From Clostridiales bacterium (GTDB lineage: Bacteria > Bacillota > Clostridia > Christensenellales > CAG-138): a DNA stretch of 42,162 nucleotides. Each line of letters begins with the position of its first letter. Within the stretch, counting starts at the first letter, position 1. Under the pieces are notes generated by a model. That model made no database searches. It was not told the DNA's origin and saw nothing but the letters and a program-made list of their open reading frames with translations. Both the position numbers and the translations under genes were made by a program. Shown here in pieces: positions 34,286-42,162 of this stretch. The stretch lies in assembly GCA_012838425.1 (NCBI GenBank), contig DUPG01000005.1:1-42162 (forward strand), written 5' to 3'.

Positions 34286-36043
34286 TTAGCCAAACACCCT
34301 ATATCCACATATGAATTCGGACCTGCACCAGCTTGTTTTGAAGCTTCTTCTTACGACCTTGCCCTGCGAGCTTGAAGCGTCTATCATTTCATGGTCGTTT
34401 ATAATCAGACCTACATGACCATAGAACACTATTACATCGCCAGCTTTCAGGTCGTCAATATCGTTGATTCGCGGATAGTGCGACACGCTGCGCCAGCCGT
34501 ATGAAGTCAAGTACGATTGCTTAATGCCAACCTGATTCAAGCACCAATATACGAAGCCTGAGCAATCGAATACATTTGGTCCTTTGCCGCCGCGCACATA
34601 TTTTGAACCTAACTTGCTCTTTGCTATTTCAACGAGAGCTTGTACGGAGGGTCCGTCTGCCGGCGGGGTCGGAGTGCTGCCGCTGTTACCGCCGCTATTG
34701 CCGCCTGAGGAGCCGCCGCTTGAGCTGCCCGTATACATCTTATAGTCCTTCGGAGCGGACTTCGCGTCCTCTGAAGTGAGAACACTCATTGTCTTTTTAC
34801 CTACTCTGCCGTCAACAGTCAGACCGTTTGCCTTCTGGAAGGCGCGTACAGCATGGTTGGTAGCCGCGCCGAAGTAGCCTGTTACCATATCATCTGTTAA
34901 GTACTTCAGGTTTTTGAGCAGACGCTGAACGCTCTTCACATCCTCACCCCTCATGCCCATAGCAAGCGAGTTGGGGATAGCGTCTTCACTCATCAAAAGC
35001 TTCATGGTCTTAGGGCCTAAATATCCGTCAGCAATCAAGCCGTTGCGCTCTTGGAAACGCTTAACTGCCGCAACTGTTTCTTTTCCGTTGATACCGTCGG
35101 CTTCAGAGGTGAGGTAACCCAGCTCTCTCAGCCTTTCTTGATACGGAATCAAGCCTTCGCTTGAATCGCCATACATCCAAACATTCGGTACTGCTTCAGA
35201 GCTGTATAGAATTTCTCTTGTGCGCTCACCTATCATACCGTCAACGGTCAACCCGTTGTTAGTTTGGAAAAGCAATACGGCGTCGTGCGTGTCTGTACCG
35301 AAATAGCCTGTGGGAGACACTGTCATATAGCCCATTTCATATAAGCGGCTTTGCAGTTCATAAACATCGTCGCCCGAATCGCCTAACGAAACCATGTATA
35401 CGCGCGCATCTGAACTCATGAGCAAGCGATATGTAGCCTCGTCAATAACGCCGGTTACCTCTAAGCCGTTGCGGCGCTGGAACATCTCCGTAGCTTCCCT
35501 CGTGATAGGGCCAAAATACTCCGTAGGCTCGTCATAATCCATGTAATTAAGAGCCATGTAGCGCGTTTGAATCACAGATATAGCAGGATGTGTATCCTTG
35601 TATTTCAAAGTGCCGTCGAAAGGCAATGGCTCTAATGTAGGTTCGGGAGTAGCAACGGGAATAATAGAGACCTTTACAGGCACCTCGCTAATAGTCGCAT
35701 CGTTGTTAACTTCCTTCGCGCCTTCATAGTAGCTGCCGCTTTGCTCCGGAGGCTGAGTTGCGTAACTGCTGTTATCTGTAACGGGAACTTGAATTTGAAT
35801 ATCCTCAGTAGGGGCTGTTGTGCTGTTCTTCCCCTCAACCTTAACATCTTGAACGCCATTAGCATTGTTTGTTGAAGAGAATATCAAAAGCGCAGAAACA
35901 CCGAACAATACTAATGCCGCAAAAGCCAATATGCATATCCTGATCTTAGGCGACAGAACCACCTTTGTTTTTTTATTCGTATTAAGAGAGAAAGAGCGAA
36001 CTCTCCCCCGAATCTCCTTCTTATCATTAGTTTTTTCTTGCAT
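34286..36043 (-). CDS. Membrane-anchored NlpC/P60 peptidoglycan hydrolase with four PG-binding repeats
   Basis: 585 aa. A basic cytoplasmic N-terminus is followed by one membrane segment (about 34-55), then a Pro/Thr/Ser-rich spacer to about 140. Four PG_binding_1 repeats follow at about 147-209, 217-281, 291-352 and 362-425, each with a GYFG/G-x-T...FQ..NGL..DG pattern. A Gly/Ser/Pro linker (about 439-465) leads to an NlpC/P60 domain (466-585) with nucleophile Cys493 (FDCSGF) and His543 (YGHVGLI). Such enzymes cut stem peptides, commonly between D-Glu and the diamino acid. The ATG has AAGGTG upstream. It is monocistronic. Whether it acts in vegetative growth or in sporulation is not shown. 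Confidence 0.92.
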   Translation of the reverse strand: MQEKTNDKKEIRGRVRSFSLNTNKKTKVVLSPKIRICILAFAALVLFGVSALLIFSSTNNANGVQDVKVEGKNSTTAPTEDIQIQVPVTDNSSYATQPPEQSGSYYEGAKEVNNDATISEVPVKVSIIPVATPEPTLEPLPFDGTLKYKDTHPAISVIQTRYMALNYMDYDEPTEYFGPITREATEMFQRRNGLEVTGVIDEATYRLLMSSDARVYMVSLGDSGDDVYELQSRLYEMGYMTVSPTGYFGTDTHDAVLLFQTNNGLTVDGMIGERTREILYSSEAVPNVWMYGDSSEGLIPYQERLRELGYLTSEADGINGKETVAAVKRFQERNGLIADGYLGPKTMKLLMSEDAIPNSLAMGMRGEDVKSVQRLLKNLKYLTDDMVTGYFGAATNHAVRAFQKANGLTVDGRVGKKTMSVLTSEDAKSAPKDYKMYTGSSSGGSSGGNSGGNSGSTPTPPADGPSVQALVEIAKSKLGSKYVRGGKGPNVFDCSGFVYWCLNQVGIKQSYLTSYGWRSVSHYPRINDIDDLKAGDVIVFYGHVGLIINDHEMIDASSSQGKVVRRSFKTSWCRSEFICGYRVFG

Positions 36044-36077
36044 GCAGGTTTACACCTTCCTTTATTAAGCTACCATA

Positions 36078-36105
36078 AGTATAACATGGTTTCTTTCGAA
36101 TACAA
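36078..36105 (-). promoter_or_regulatory. SigA-like promoter of the NlpC/P60 gene
   Basis: On the minus strand TTGTAT (36105-36100), a 16-base spacer and TATACT (36083-36078), about 35 bases before the ATG. Confidence 0.6.
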
Positions 36106-36192
36106 TTAAACATTTTATGAATAAATCTATGTAGTGCTTCTATTTTTTGAGTAATTTATCGTTTTGCGATAATGATTCTTGTTATTGGCTTC

Positions 36193-36221
36193 TTGCTCAT
36201 TTATTTCTTATAGTTTATAAT
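36193..36221 (+). promoter_or_regulatory. SigA promoter of ftsK-rimO-pgsA
   Basis: TTGCTC (36193-36198), 17-base spacer, perfect TATAAT (36216-36221), about 48 bases upstream of the ftsK ATG. Confidence 0.75.
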
Positions 36222-36269
36222 ATGCGTATTCTGTGGTGCGGATTTGCCGCAACCTATAGGGAGAAATAA

Positions 36270-38711
36270 ATGGCTAAGGAAAAGGATAAAAAGCGCAAGG
36301 CAAACAAAAAAACGCCTAATAAGAACGGCAATGCAGTAAAGAAAAAGAACGAAAATAGCCCCCAATCAGGCAAAGGCTATGAGATTCTTGGCGTAGTATG
36401 GATAGCGTTGGGGCTATTGATTGGCGTTAGTATTTACTTGATTGAGCAGAGTCCATTCGGCAAGGGCTTATCGACCCTTGTGTTCGGGCTTATCGGCATA
36501 TTGGGCTATGCTTTGCCCCTGCTTATTGTTACATACGGCATTTTTATTATCGCAAAGTCTACTGTGAGGCTTACAAAGACTGCTGTTTGGATTTGCGTAA
36601 TGCTTTTCTTGGCACTTCTTTTTATAAATGTAAATTGGCTTGATGTTGGCGAACTCTCATTTTTCAACTACATCGGCAGCGCATTTCAAAAAAGCAACCA
36701 AAACCATTTGTTAGGCGGTTTCTTAGCGGCAATGCTCGCCTACCCTATGAGCGTATTCTTTGGCAAAGCGGCTTCGAATATTATTATAATCACTTTTTTT
36801 GTGATTTGCCTTTTAGTCGTTTCAAGCTTCTCACTCAAAAAGACTTTCTCTAAATTAAAAGAGGGATTGAAGCGTAAGCCCAAAGAAGAATACGATGACG
36901 ACGAAGAATACGAAGAGGAATATGAAGAAGATGATTCCTTTGAATTAGAATATGACGATGACGAGGAAGATGGAAACGAATACAGTTTTTTTGAGAACAT
37001 ACCTGAGCCTGACTTTGATTCATATTCCGATGATGATGAAGAATTTGAAGAAAAATATGCTTCTGAAGATGAAGCTGATAGCGACATTACCTTAATACAG
37101 CGTCCTAAGCTTGTTGATATTGACGCGTATTCTGAATTAGAGGAATACGACAAAATGGGTGTTGCCGAAGCTGACAGGGATATTTTTCAGCCAAACAGAA
37201 AGAATGTGGAAGCAAGGCTGAGCTGCACCTCTGATGTTGCGCCAAACCTGTTGGAGTATCAAAGACCGCCTATTACGCAGTTGAAATTTCCGACGGTAGC
37301 ACAGAGCAAAAACAATGAGCAGCCGGAGGTAAAAGCGAAAAAGCTGCTATCGACATTGGCGAGCTTTAGAATTCACAACGCGCAGATTACAAATATAACC
37401 GTAGGTCCTACTATCACAAGGTTTGAGCTTGTGCCGCCATCGGGAGTAAGCGTAAAGAGCATATTGAAATACGCAGACGATTTGGCACTTGCATTAGCGG
37501 CTGAAAAGCTGAGAATCGAAGCGCCTATACCGGGAAAATCCGCAATAGGAATAGAAGTGCCTAACAGGAGCGTATCTACCGTATATCTGCGTGAGATAAT
37601 CGAATCACAGGAGTTTAAGAACTCGCCATCTCCCCTTACCTTTGCATTAGGAAAGGACATAGCTGGCAAGAACATTGTTGCTGATTTAGCTAAAATGCCC
37701 CATCTTTTAATCGCGGGAAGGACAGGCTCGGGCAAGAGCGTATGCTTGAACACTATAATACTCAGCTTGGTTTATAAAGCATCGCCTGACGATTTGAGGC
37801 TTATACTCATAGACCCTAAGGTAGTGGAGTTCAGGTCTTACGCTAACCTTCCGCACCTGCTTGTAAAGGTGGTTACAGAAAAGAAGAAGGCGGCTTCCGC
37901 GCTGCGCTGGGCAGTATCAGAAATGGAGAACAGAAACAGAAAGCTGGCCTCAGCTGGCGCACGCGATATTAGGCGATACAATCAGCTTCAAGTGAAGCCT
38001 GAGGACAGAATGCCGCGCATAGTGATAATAATTGACGAGCTTGCCGAGCTTATGATGAGCACAGGCAAGGAGGTTGAGGAGTCTATAGTGCGCTTAGCAC
38101 AGTTAGGCAGAGCCTGCGGAATGCACCTGATTGTTGCGACGCAAAGGCCTTCTGCGGACATTATTACGGGCGAAATTAAGGCAAATATACCTGCAAGAAT
38201 AGCTTTCGCGGTAACCGACTATGTGAACTCAAAGGTAATACTTGATTCTACAGGTGCCGAACAGCTGTTAGGCAATGGCGATATGCTTTTCCACACCAAC
38301 CAGACTCCCAAGCCCATACGAATTCAAGGCGCGTTCGTTTCCGACGACGAGGTCGAAGGCGTAATGAGCTTCTTTGAGAAAACAAATATCGCTCCTAATT
38401 TCGATACTGTTGTGGATTCGCAAATCACAGCCGGCGTTAGCGCAAATGCAACACAGCTTTGCAACGAATTCGGAGACGACCTCTTAATAGACGCGGCAAG
38501 GCTCATAATTGAAACCAAGCGTGCCTCCGCTTCATACATACAGCAGAGATTGCGCTTAGGGTATAACCGAGCCGCAAGAATAATGGAAGAATTAGAGGAA
38601 ATGGGCATAGTATCGCCGCCTGACGGTGCAAAGCCCAGAAAAGTGCTGTGGAGCATGGAGAAGTTCGAGGCGACATTCGGAAGCGCGGAGCATACGGGGG
38701 AAGAAGCATGA
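36270..38711 (+). CDS. ftsK: FtsK/SpoIIIE DNA translocase
   Basis: 813 aa. A Lys-rich N-terminus is followed by four or five membrane segments (about 36-57, 67-97, 104-121 and 147-187). A strongly acidic linker (about 205-270, mostly Asp/Glu/Tyr) follows, then the alpha-beta motor with Walker A AGRTGSGKS (482-490), Walker B IVIIIDELAEL and ATQRPSADIITG. The C-terminal gamma winged helix (about 735-800) carries SYIQQRLRLGYNRAARIMEELE, which reads DNA polarity sequences. The protein pumps chromosomal DNA through the division or sporulation septum; FtsK and SpoIIIE cannot be separated by sequence alone. The ATG follows AGGGAG; the end overlaps rimO by 4 bases. Confidence 0.96.
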   Translation: MAKEKDKKRKANKKTPNKNGNAVKKKNENSPQSGKGYEILGVVWIALGLLIGVSIYLIEQSPFGKGLSTLVFGLIGILGYALPLLIVTYGIFIIAKSTVRLTKTAVWICVMLFLALLFINVNWLDVGELSFFNYIGSAFQKSNQNHLLGGFLAAMLAYPMSVFFGKAASNIIIITFFVICLLVVSSFSLKKTFSKLKEGLKRKPKEEYDDDEEYEEEYEEDDSFELEYDDDEEDGNEYSFFENIPEPDFDSYSDDDEEFEEKYASEDEADSDITLIQRPKLVDIDAYSELEEYDKMGVAEADRDIFQPNRKNVEARLSCTSDVAPNLLEYQRPPITQLKFPTVAQSKNNEQPEVKAKKLLSTLASFRIHNAQITNITVGPTITRFELVPPSGVSVKSILKYADDLALALAAEKLRIEAPIPGKSAIGIEVPNRSVSTVYLREIIESQEFKNSPSPLTFALGKDIAGKNIVADLAKMPHLLIAGRTGSGKSVCLNTIILSLVYKASPDDLRLILIDPKVVEFRSYANLPHLLVKVVTEKKKAASALRWAVSEMENRNRKLASAGARDIRRYNQLQVKPEDRMPRIVIIIDELAELMMSTGKEVEESIVRLAQLGRACGMHLIVATQRPSADIITGEIKANIPARIAFAVTDYVNSKVILDSTGAEQLLGNGDMLFHTNQTPKPIRIQGAFVSDDEVEGVMSFFEKTNIAPNFDTVVDSQITAGVSANATQLCNEFGDDLLIDAARLIIETKRASASYIQQRLRLGYNRAARIMEELEEMGIVSPPDGAKPRKVLWSMEKFEATFGSAEHTGEEA

Positions 38712-40018
38712 AGCGCGTCGGTGTAGTGTCGCTGGGCTGTTCGAAAAACCGCGTTGATACGGAAGTGCTATTGGGCTATCTGAGGGACTTGGGGCTAAGT
38801 ATAACGCCCGAGCCTAACGAAGCAGACGCAATAATAGTAAATACCTGCGGCTTTATTGACCCTGCAAAAGAAGAATCAATAAACACAATTCTTGAAATGG
38901 CTGCGTACAAGGCAAATAAGTGCAAGGTGCTTGCTGTGTGCGGCTGCTTATCTCAAAGATATTCTGATGAGCTAAAGAGCGAGCTGCCCGAAGTAGATAT
39001 TTTCTGGGGAGTGAAGGAGCAGGCAGGGTTAGCGCAAGAAATAGCGAAAATGCTGAATGTGGACAGCGAACGCAATGCTTGCGAAAAGTATTCGCGTATG
39101 CTTACGACTCCGCCATATTACGCATATCTCAGGATTTCCGACGGGTGCTCGAACAGGTGCTCATACTGTGCTATTCCGCTTATTAGGGGCGATATGAAAA
39201 GCGTTCCTATGGAAAAGCTGCTGCAAGAAGCGCAGGATTTAGCAAAAAACGGTGTAAAGGAGCTGAATATTATAGCGCAGGACACATCAGCGTATGGCAA
39301 AGACATATACGGCAAGCCTATGCTTTGTGAGCTGCTGAAGGAGCTGTCAAAGCTTGATGGTATCCATTGGATTAGGCTTTTATATCTATATCCCGATACG
39401 GTTACAGACGAGCTCATAGACACAATTATAAATAACGACAAGATAGTGAAGTACATAGACATTCCCATACAGCATATAAGCGACGAGCTGCTAATAAAAA
39501 TGAACCGCAGAGGGAATTCTGACTGTATTAAGCGCATTATTTCAAGCTTGCGAAATTCGTCAAAAGACTTTATAATACGAAGCAGCGTTATTGTGGGCTT
39601 TCCCACTGAAAGCGAAGCGGATATTGCCGAGCTTTTGGACTTTTTAGAGCACTACCCCATTAACCGCTTAGGCGTGTTTGAGTATTCAAAGGAAGAGAAT
39701 ACGCCGGCAAGCAGCTTTGAAGGGCAGATTGACGACGCGACTAAACGAAGAAGATATGATGCTGTTATGCGCGCGCAGGCAAAAATATCGAAGCGACTTA
39801 ACGCACAGCGCATAGGCAGCATTGTGAAAGTGCTTGTTGAAAACTTATCAAACGGTATAGCTGTTGGCAGGTCATATGCAGAAGCTCCCGAGGTTGACGG
39901 CAAAATAATCGTGAGCATTGGCGATAGGGTTGTTAAAGCCGGAGACTTTATTATGGCAAGGCTTGTTGCGGCGAAAGAATATGATATGCTTGGAGAGATA
40001 TATGAACCTTCCGAATAA
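38708..40018 (+). CDS. rimO: Ribosomal protein S12 methylthiotransferase RimO
   Basis: 436 aa. RimO adds a methylthio group to an Asp of ribosomal protein S12. The N-terminal UPF0004 domain holds Cys11, Cys47 and Cys80 (SLGCSKN, VNTCGF, CGCLSQRY), binding the auxiliary cluster. The radical SAM motif CSNRCSYC gives Cys147, Cys151 and Cys154. RLLYLYPD is typical of RimO rather than MiaB. A C-terminal TRAM domain (about 370-436) binds substrate. The ATG at 38708 overlaps the ftsK stop (ATGA), with GGGGGA upstream; a longer in-frame start at 38648 inside ftsK is rejected. Confidence 0.95.
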   Translation: MKRVGVVSLGCSKNRVDTEVLLGYLRDLGLSITPEPNEADAIIVNTCGFIDPAKEESINTILEMAAYKANKCKVLAVCGCLSQRYSDELKSELPEVDIFWGVKEQAGLAQEIAKMLNVDSERNACEKYSRMLTTPPYYAYLRISDGCSNRCSYCAIPLIRGDMKSVPMEKLLQEAQDLAKNGVKELNIIAQDTSAYGKDIYGKPMLCELLKELSKLDGIHWIRLLYLYPDTVTDELIDTIINNDKIVKYIDIPIQHISDELLIKMNRRGNSDCIKRIISSLRNSSKDFIIRSSVIVGFPTESEADIAELLDFLEHYPINRLGVFEYSKEENTPASSFEGQIDDATKRRRYDAVMRAQAKISKRLNAQRIGSIVKVLVENLSNGIAVGRSYAEAPEVDGKIIVSIGDRVVKAGDFIMARLVAAKEYDMLGEIYEPSE

Positions 40019-40559
40019 ATTGACGCTGGTACGAATCGCGCTTATTCCCTTGCTGGTAGCGAGCTTTTATATCGACACCACCTGCAAGGGCTTGATTGCA
40101 GCGGGTATATTCGTATTGGCATATATTACGGATATGTTGGACGGCTATATTGCAAGAAAGCGCAACCTTATCACCGACTTTGGCAAGTTTATGGACCCCA
40201 TTGCCGATAAGCTACTAACCGCATGCGCGCTTGTGTTTATGCTGGCTAAGGGTATGTTTGTTCCTATATTCGGCGAAGTATTTGTTTTTGTAACTATTGC
40301 GCGTGAGTTTATAATCAGCGGTCTGCGTCTTGTGGCTGCCTGCAACGGTGATGTTATAGCCGCAGGGAGCTTGGGCAAGCTGAAAACTGTGCTTCAATTC
40401 ATAACGCTGACATTTATTTTAGTTGACGGCTATGTGCTTCCCGAACTCATCAAGAATATAGTTGACTGCACGCTTATCTCCATAACTGCTATTGTAACGC
40501 TTTGGTCTATGATTGATTACTTCTGGAAGAGCAGACATATTTGCTTGAACAGTAAATAA
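40002..40559 (+). CDS. pgsA: CDP-diacylglycerol--glycerol-3-phosphate 3-phosphatidyltransferase
   Basis: 185 aa integral membrane enzyme that makes phosphatidylglycerol-phosphate. It begins MNLPNKLTLVR, a classic PgsA N-terminus. The CDP-alcohol phosphotransferase motif is intact: Asp44, Asp47-Gly48, Ala51-Arg52, Gly61, Asp65 and Asp69. Four to five membrane helices surround it. The ATG at 40002 has GGAGAG 5 bases upstream and overlaps the rimO end by 17 bases; longer in-frame starts fall within rimO. The rimO-pgsA order is common in Firmicutes. It is the last gene of the operon. Confidence 0.95.
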   Translation: MNLPNKLTLVRIALIPLLVASFYIDTTCKGLIAAGIFVLAYITDMLDGYIARKRNLITDFGKFMDPIADKLLTACALVFMLAKGMFVPIFGEVFVFVTIAREFIISGLRLVAACNGDVIAAGSLGKLKTVLQFITLTFILVDGYVLPELIKNIVDCTLISITAIVTLWSMIDYFWKSRHICLNSK

Positions 40560-40595
40560 ACAGTAAATACCAACTAATTAGAAATATTTTGCATT

Positions 40596-40625
40596 AACTG
40601 CTTGCATATGCGGGCAGTTTATTCA
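40596..40625 (+). terminator. Probable terminator of ftsK-rimO-pgsA
   Basis: A 10-bp stem with two G-U pairs, AACTGCTTGC/GCGGGCAGTT (40596-40605 with 40610-40619), ATAT loop, followed by a T-rich stretch. It starts 36 bases after the pgsA stop. Confidence 0.75.
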
Positions 40626-40940
40626 TTTGAAGAAACAGACATATTATTGACATAATATAGATTTGCTTCCAATTTATGTGTGATTTCCCATTAAAATTGT
40701 AGGAAATAATTTGTTTTAAGAAAATTTGCAAATAGTTAACACCGATTCATTATGTAAATAGACACTTCATAATCTACATACTAATTCGATTTCACATTTT
40801 AACTCTACACAAAAGAATATAAGAGCGCTTAATAGGCAGCTTTTAGACATTATTAATAAAATTTCGAACTAATAGTTAAGCATTGATTTAGTTCTACAAC
40901 GGAAATTGTTCAGGCTTGCTCTGACCCATAAATGCACCAC
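40626..40940. other. AT-rich intergenic stretch without recognisable genes
   Basis: I see no open frame with a ribosome site, no tRNA-like fold and no strong terminator on either strand. Base composition is clearly more AT-rich than the neighbouring genes. A TTGACA near 40648 lacks a convincing -10. It could hold regulatory DNA for the prepilin-like gene downstream, but nothing specific can be claimed. Confidence 0.5.
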
Positions 40941-40968
40941 TTGACAATCAGTGAAAATCCCTTATGAT
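40941..40968 (+). promoter_or_regulatory. SigA-like promoter of the prepilin-like gene
   Basis: Perfect TTGACA (40941-40946), 16-base spacer, TATGAT (40963-40968). It implies an untranslated leader of roughly 65-70 bases before the ATG. Confidence 0.65.
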
Positions 40969-41042
40969 ATATCTGTTGCGTTACAAACTGTGCGTAATTT
41001 TAATAAAACTTAATAAAAAAGAAAGAGGTTGAAAAATAATAT

Positions 41043-42162
41043 ATGAAAATGAAGAAGCGTGGTTTTACACTAACAGAAATGGTTGTAACTCTTGCAGTTA
41101 TCGGAATACTTATAGCTATACTGCTTCCTGTGTTTTCAAATGTAATAGCAAAAGCACACGCAAAGTCTGCGCTGTCTGACGCGCGCAACTCTTTGACTTC
41201 TTTCATTACTCAGAACATGGAGAAGATGGACGGTAAGATTGCAAAGAGCGTAGTTATATTCGTAAAAAAAGCGAATATGTACTATGTTTTTGGCTATCAT
41301 ACAACAGGCGAGGACAGGGGCAAGCTGATGCAGTCTGCCGGCAATCCGTATAACTACGATAGCCTTGCGAGCTTGATCTATGCCTTTAACTGTCCCGATA
41401 TAAATATTATAGGTACAGAAGAAGAAAGCAATTACGCATTCTACCTGTATCCGCATGACAAGCCTTCGGGGACTATCACATTGGGCACAAAGAGCGCAGA
41501 TCCCATGGAACGCGTTAACGCTCAATTCATCAATCTTACAGATAAGATTCCCAACATACCGTACTCAACTCAAGTTTTTGACGGCTTCCTTATCGGCATG
41601 GTAGTAGATACGCACACAAACAACGATAAGGTTACTAACGGCCCCGGCGGCAAGCTGCCCACAGGCTCATTCTCAGTTACATATCTGCCCGGCGCGCCCG
41701 AAAGCGAGGTAACTAATATGCCCGATCCGCGTTCATACACAGTGAAGGCAGGCGGCTCGCATGAAATAGTTTCTATGCCCTTGCGCGAAGGATATGATTT
41801 CGCAGGCTGGTTAGATGTTAGCAGCGGCGCAGTTTATACAGCAAGCGGTCAATATATACAGAACATTACAGGCAACATAATGCTTATCGCACAATGGACA
41901 AAATCCGAAGTGCCTGCGCAGGATCCTACATTGACTTTCGTTGCAAACGGCGCTACTCTCAACCTGTTTAACGGATTTACGAACGGTTCAAGCATACCGC
42001 GCGGCACTGATATTAACTACATAATCACGGGTTCGACAGCTTCAAAGCCCGGCGAGGAATTCTTGGGTTGGAAGTCGGGCGAAGCAATTTATAAGACCAC
42101 ACATACTGCCCCAATACTAATATTTGAAGATATGACGCTTACAGCAGTATGGAAGGAAAAGC
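41043..42162 (+). CDS. Prepilin-like protein with InlB B-repeat (Flg_new-type) modules, 3' truncated by window end
   Basis: 373 residues are visible and the frame is still open at the window edge. The N-terminus is a class III/type IV prepilin signal: basic MKMKKRG, then FTLTEMVVTL with Glu at +5 and a long hydrophobic helix (VIGILIAILLPVF), to be cut after Gly7 by a prepilin peptidase. A globular part follows (about 35-215). Two InlB B-repeat/Listeria-Bacteroides-type modules come next, about 225-285 (ending GYDFAGW...LIAQW) and about 300-370 (ending FLGW...LTAVW). Repeats of this type occur in surface proteins. A pseudopilin or surface-displayed pilin-like protein is likely. GAGG lies about 16 bases before the ATG, a long spacing. 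The complete length and partners are outside the window. Confidence 0.85.
   Translation, partial: MKMKKRGFTLTEMVVTLAVIGILIAILLPVFSNVIAKAHAKSALSDARNSLTSFITQNMEKMDGKIAKSVVIFVKKANMYYVFGYHTTGEDRGKLMQSAGNPYNYDSLASLIYAFNCPDINIIGTEEESNYAFYLYPHDKPSGTITLGTKSADPMERVNAQFINLTDKIPNIPYSTQVFDGFLIGMVVDTHTNNDKVTNGPGGKLPTGSFSVTYLPGAPESEVTNMPDPRSYTVKAGGSHEIVSMPLREGYDFAGWLDVSSGAVYTASGQYIQNITGNIMLIAQWTKSEVPAQDPTLTFVANGATLNLFNGFTNGSSIPRGTDINYIITGSTASKPGEEFLGWKSGEAIYKTTHTAPILIFEDMTLTAVWKEK

Noticed and set aside
36740-37153. 137-codon Ser-rich minus-strand frame
   Set aside because: Direct complement of the acidic FtsK linker (Asp/Glu codons read as Ser/Phe); not a gene.
39118-39606. 162-codon minus-strand frame opposite rimO
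   Set aside because: No ribosome site or domain; lies wholly inside a certain gene.
41136-41525. 129-codon minus-strand frame opposite the prepilin-like gene
   Set aside because: The plus-strand frame has a clear prepilin signal and stays open for over 1.1 kb; the antisense frame has no start signal.
1-42162. CRISPR arrays, insertion sequences, tRNA or rRNA genes
   Set aside because: No regularly spaced direct repeats, no transposase-like frame, no cloverleaf or rRNA-like sequence was seen in reading; a tRNA or repeat search program was not available.

Overview
The window reads as chromosomal DNA of an endospore-forming, low-to-moderate-GC Gram-positive bacterium (Bacillota, most likely Clostridia). 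The support is a small acid-soluble spore protein (SASP), the germination protease GPR that degrades such proteins, a YtfJ/GerW sporulation protein beside a DUF2953 protein, a LysM-GH18 spore-cortex-type enzyme, strong AGGAGG ribosome sites with several TTG/GTG starts, SigA-type promoters with 16-18 bp spacers, and an L10 leader and TPP riboswitch of Firmicutes style. I see no insertion sequence, integrase, phage gene, CRISPR array, tRNA or rRNA. The species cannot be named from what is visible.

Left part (1-10.1 kb), mostly minus strand: the end of a DUF4180-like gene, a LysM x3/GH18 enzyme, rplJ-rplL behind an L10 autoregulatory leader, a radical-SAM pair (TIGR03960-like and TIGR03936/DUF2344-like), a small plus-strand membrane protein, the SASP, and a cell-wall operon of alpha/beta hydrolase, membrane-anchored murF and ddl.

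Middle (10.1-24.8 kb): plus-strand hisS-aspS-phosphohexomutase-hydrolase forms a tight operon. It meets a convergent TPP-riboswitch-controlled thiamine ECF transporter gene (thiT); the two stop codons overlap. leuS-pyrG follows divergently. Then come minus-strand genes: an orphan OmpR-like response regulator, and an alpha/beta hydrolase overlapping recG.

Right part (24.8-42.2 kb): a minus-strand 2[4Fe-4S] ferredoxin; plus-strand ylbF-mltG-pth-mfd; a four-gene forespore-type operon gpr-DUF2953-ytfJ-D,D-carboxypeptidase behind a SigF/SigG-like promoter; a minus-strand membrane-anchored NlpC/P60 hydrolase with four peptidoglycan-binding repeats; plus-strand ftsK/spoIIIE-rimO-pgsA; an AT-rich gap of about 480 bp; and the start of a prepilin-like protein carrying InlB B-repeat-like modules, cut by the window end.

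Functionally the window is dominated by translation (three aminoacyl-tRNA synthetases, L10/L7-L12, RimO, Pth), wall synthesis and remodelling (MurF, Ddl, MltG, D,D-carboxypeptidase, NlpC/P60, GH18), DNA repair and segregation (RecG, Mfd, FtsK/SpoIIIE) and sporulation. Almost all of it is core gene content. The least ordinary items are the MurF-like ligase whose substrate-binding domain is replaced by a membrane domain, the prepilin/InlB-repeat surface protein, the N-terminally extended ThiT, and the phosphohexomutase with altered active-site loops. I did not find a clearly undescribed multi-gene system.
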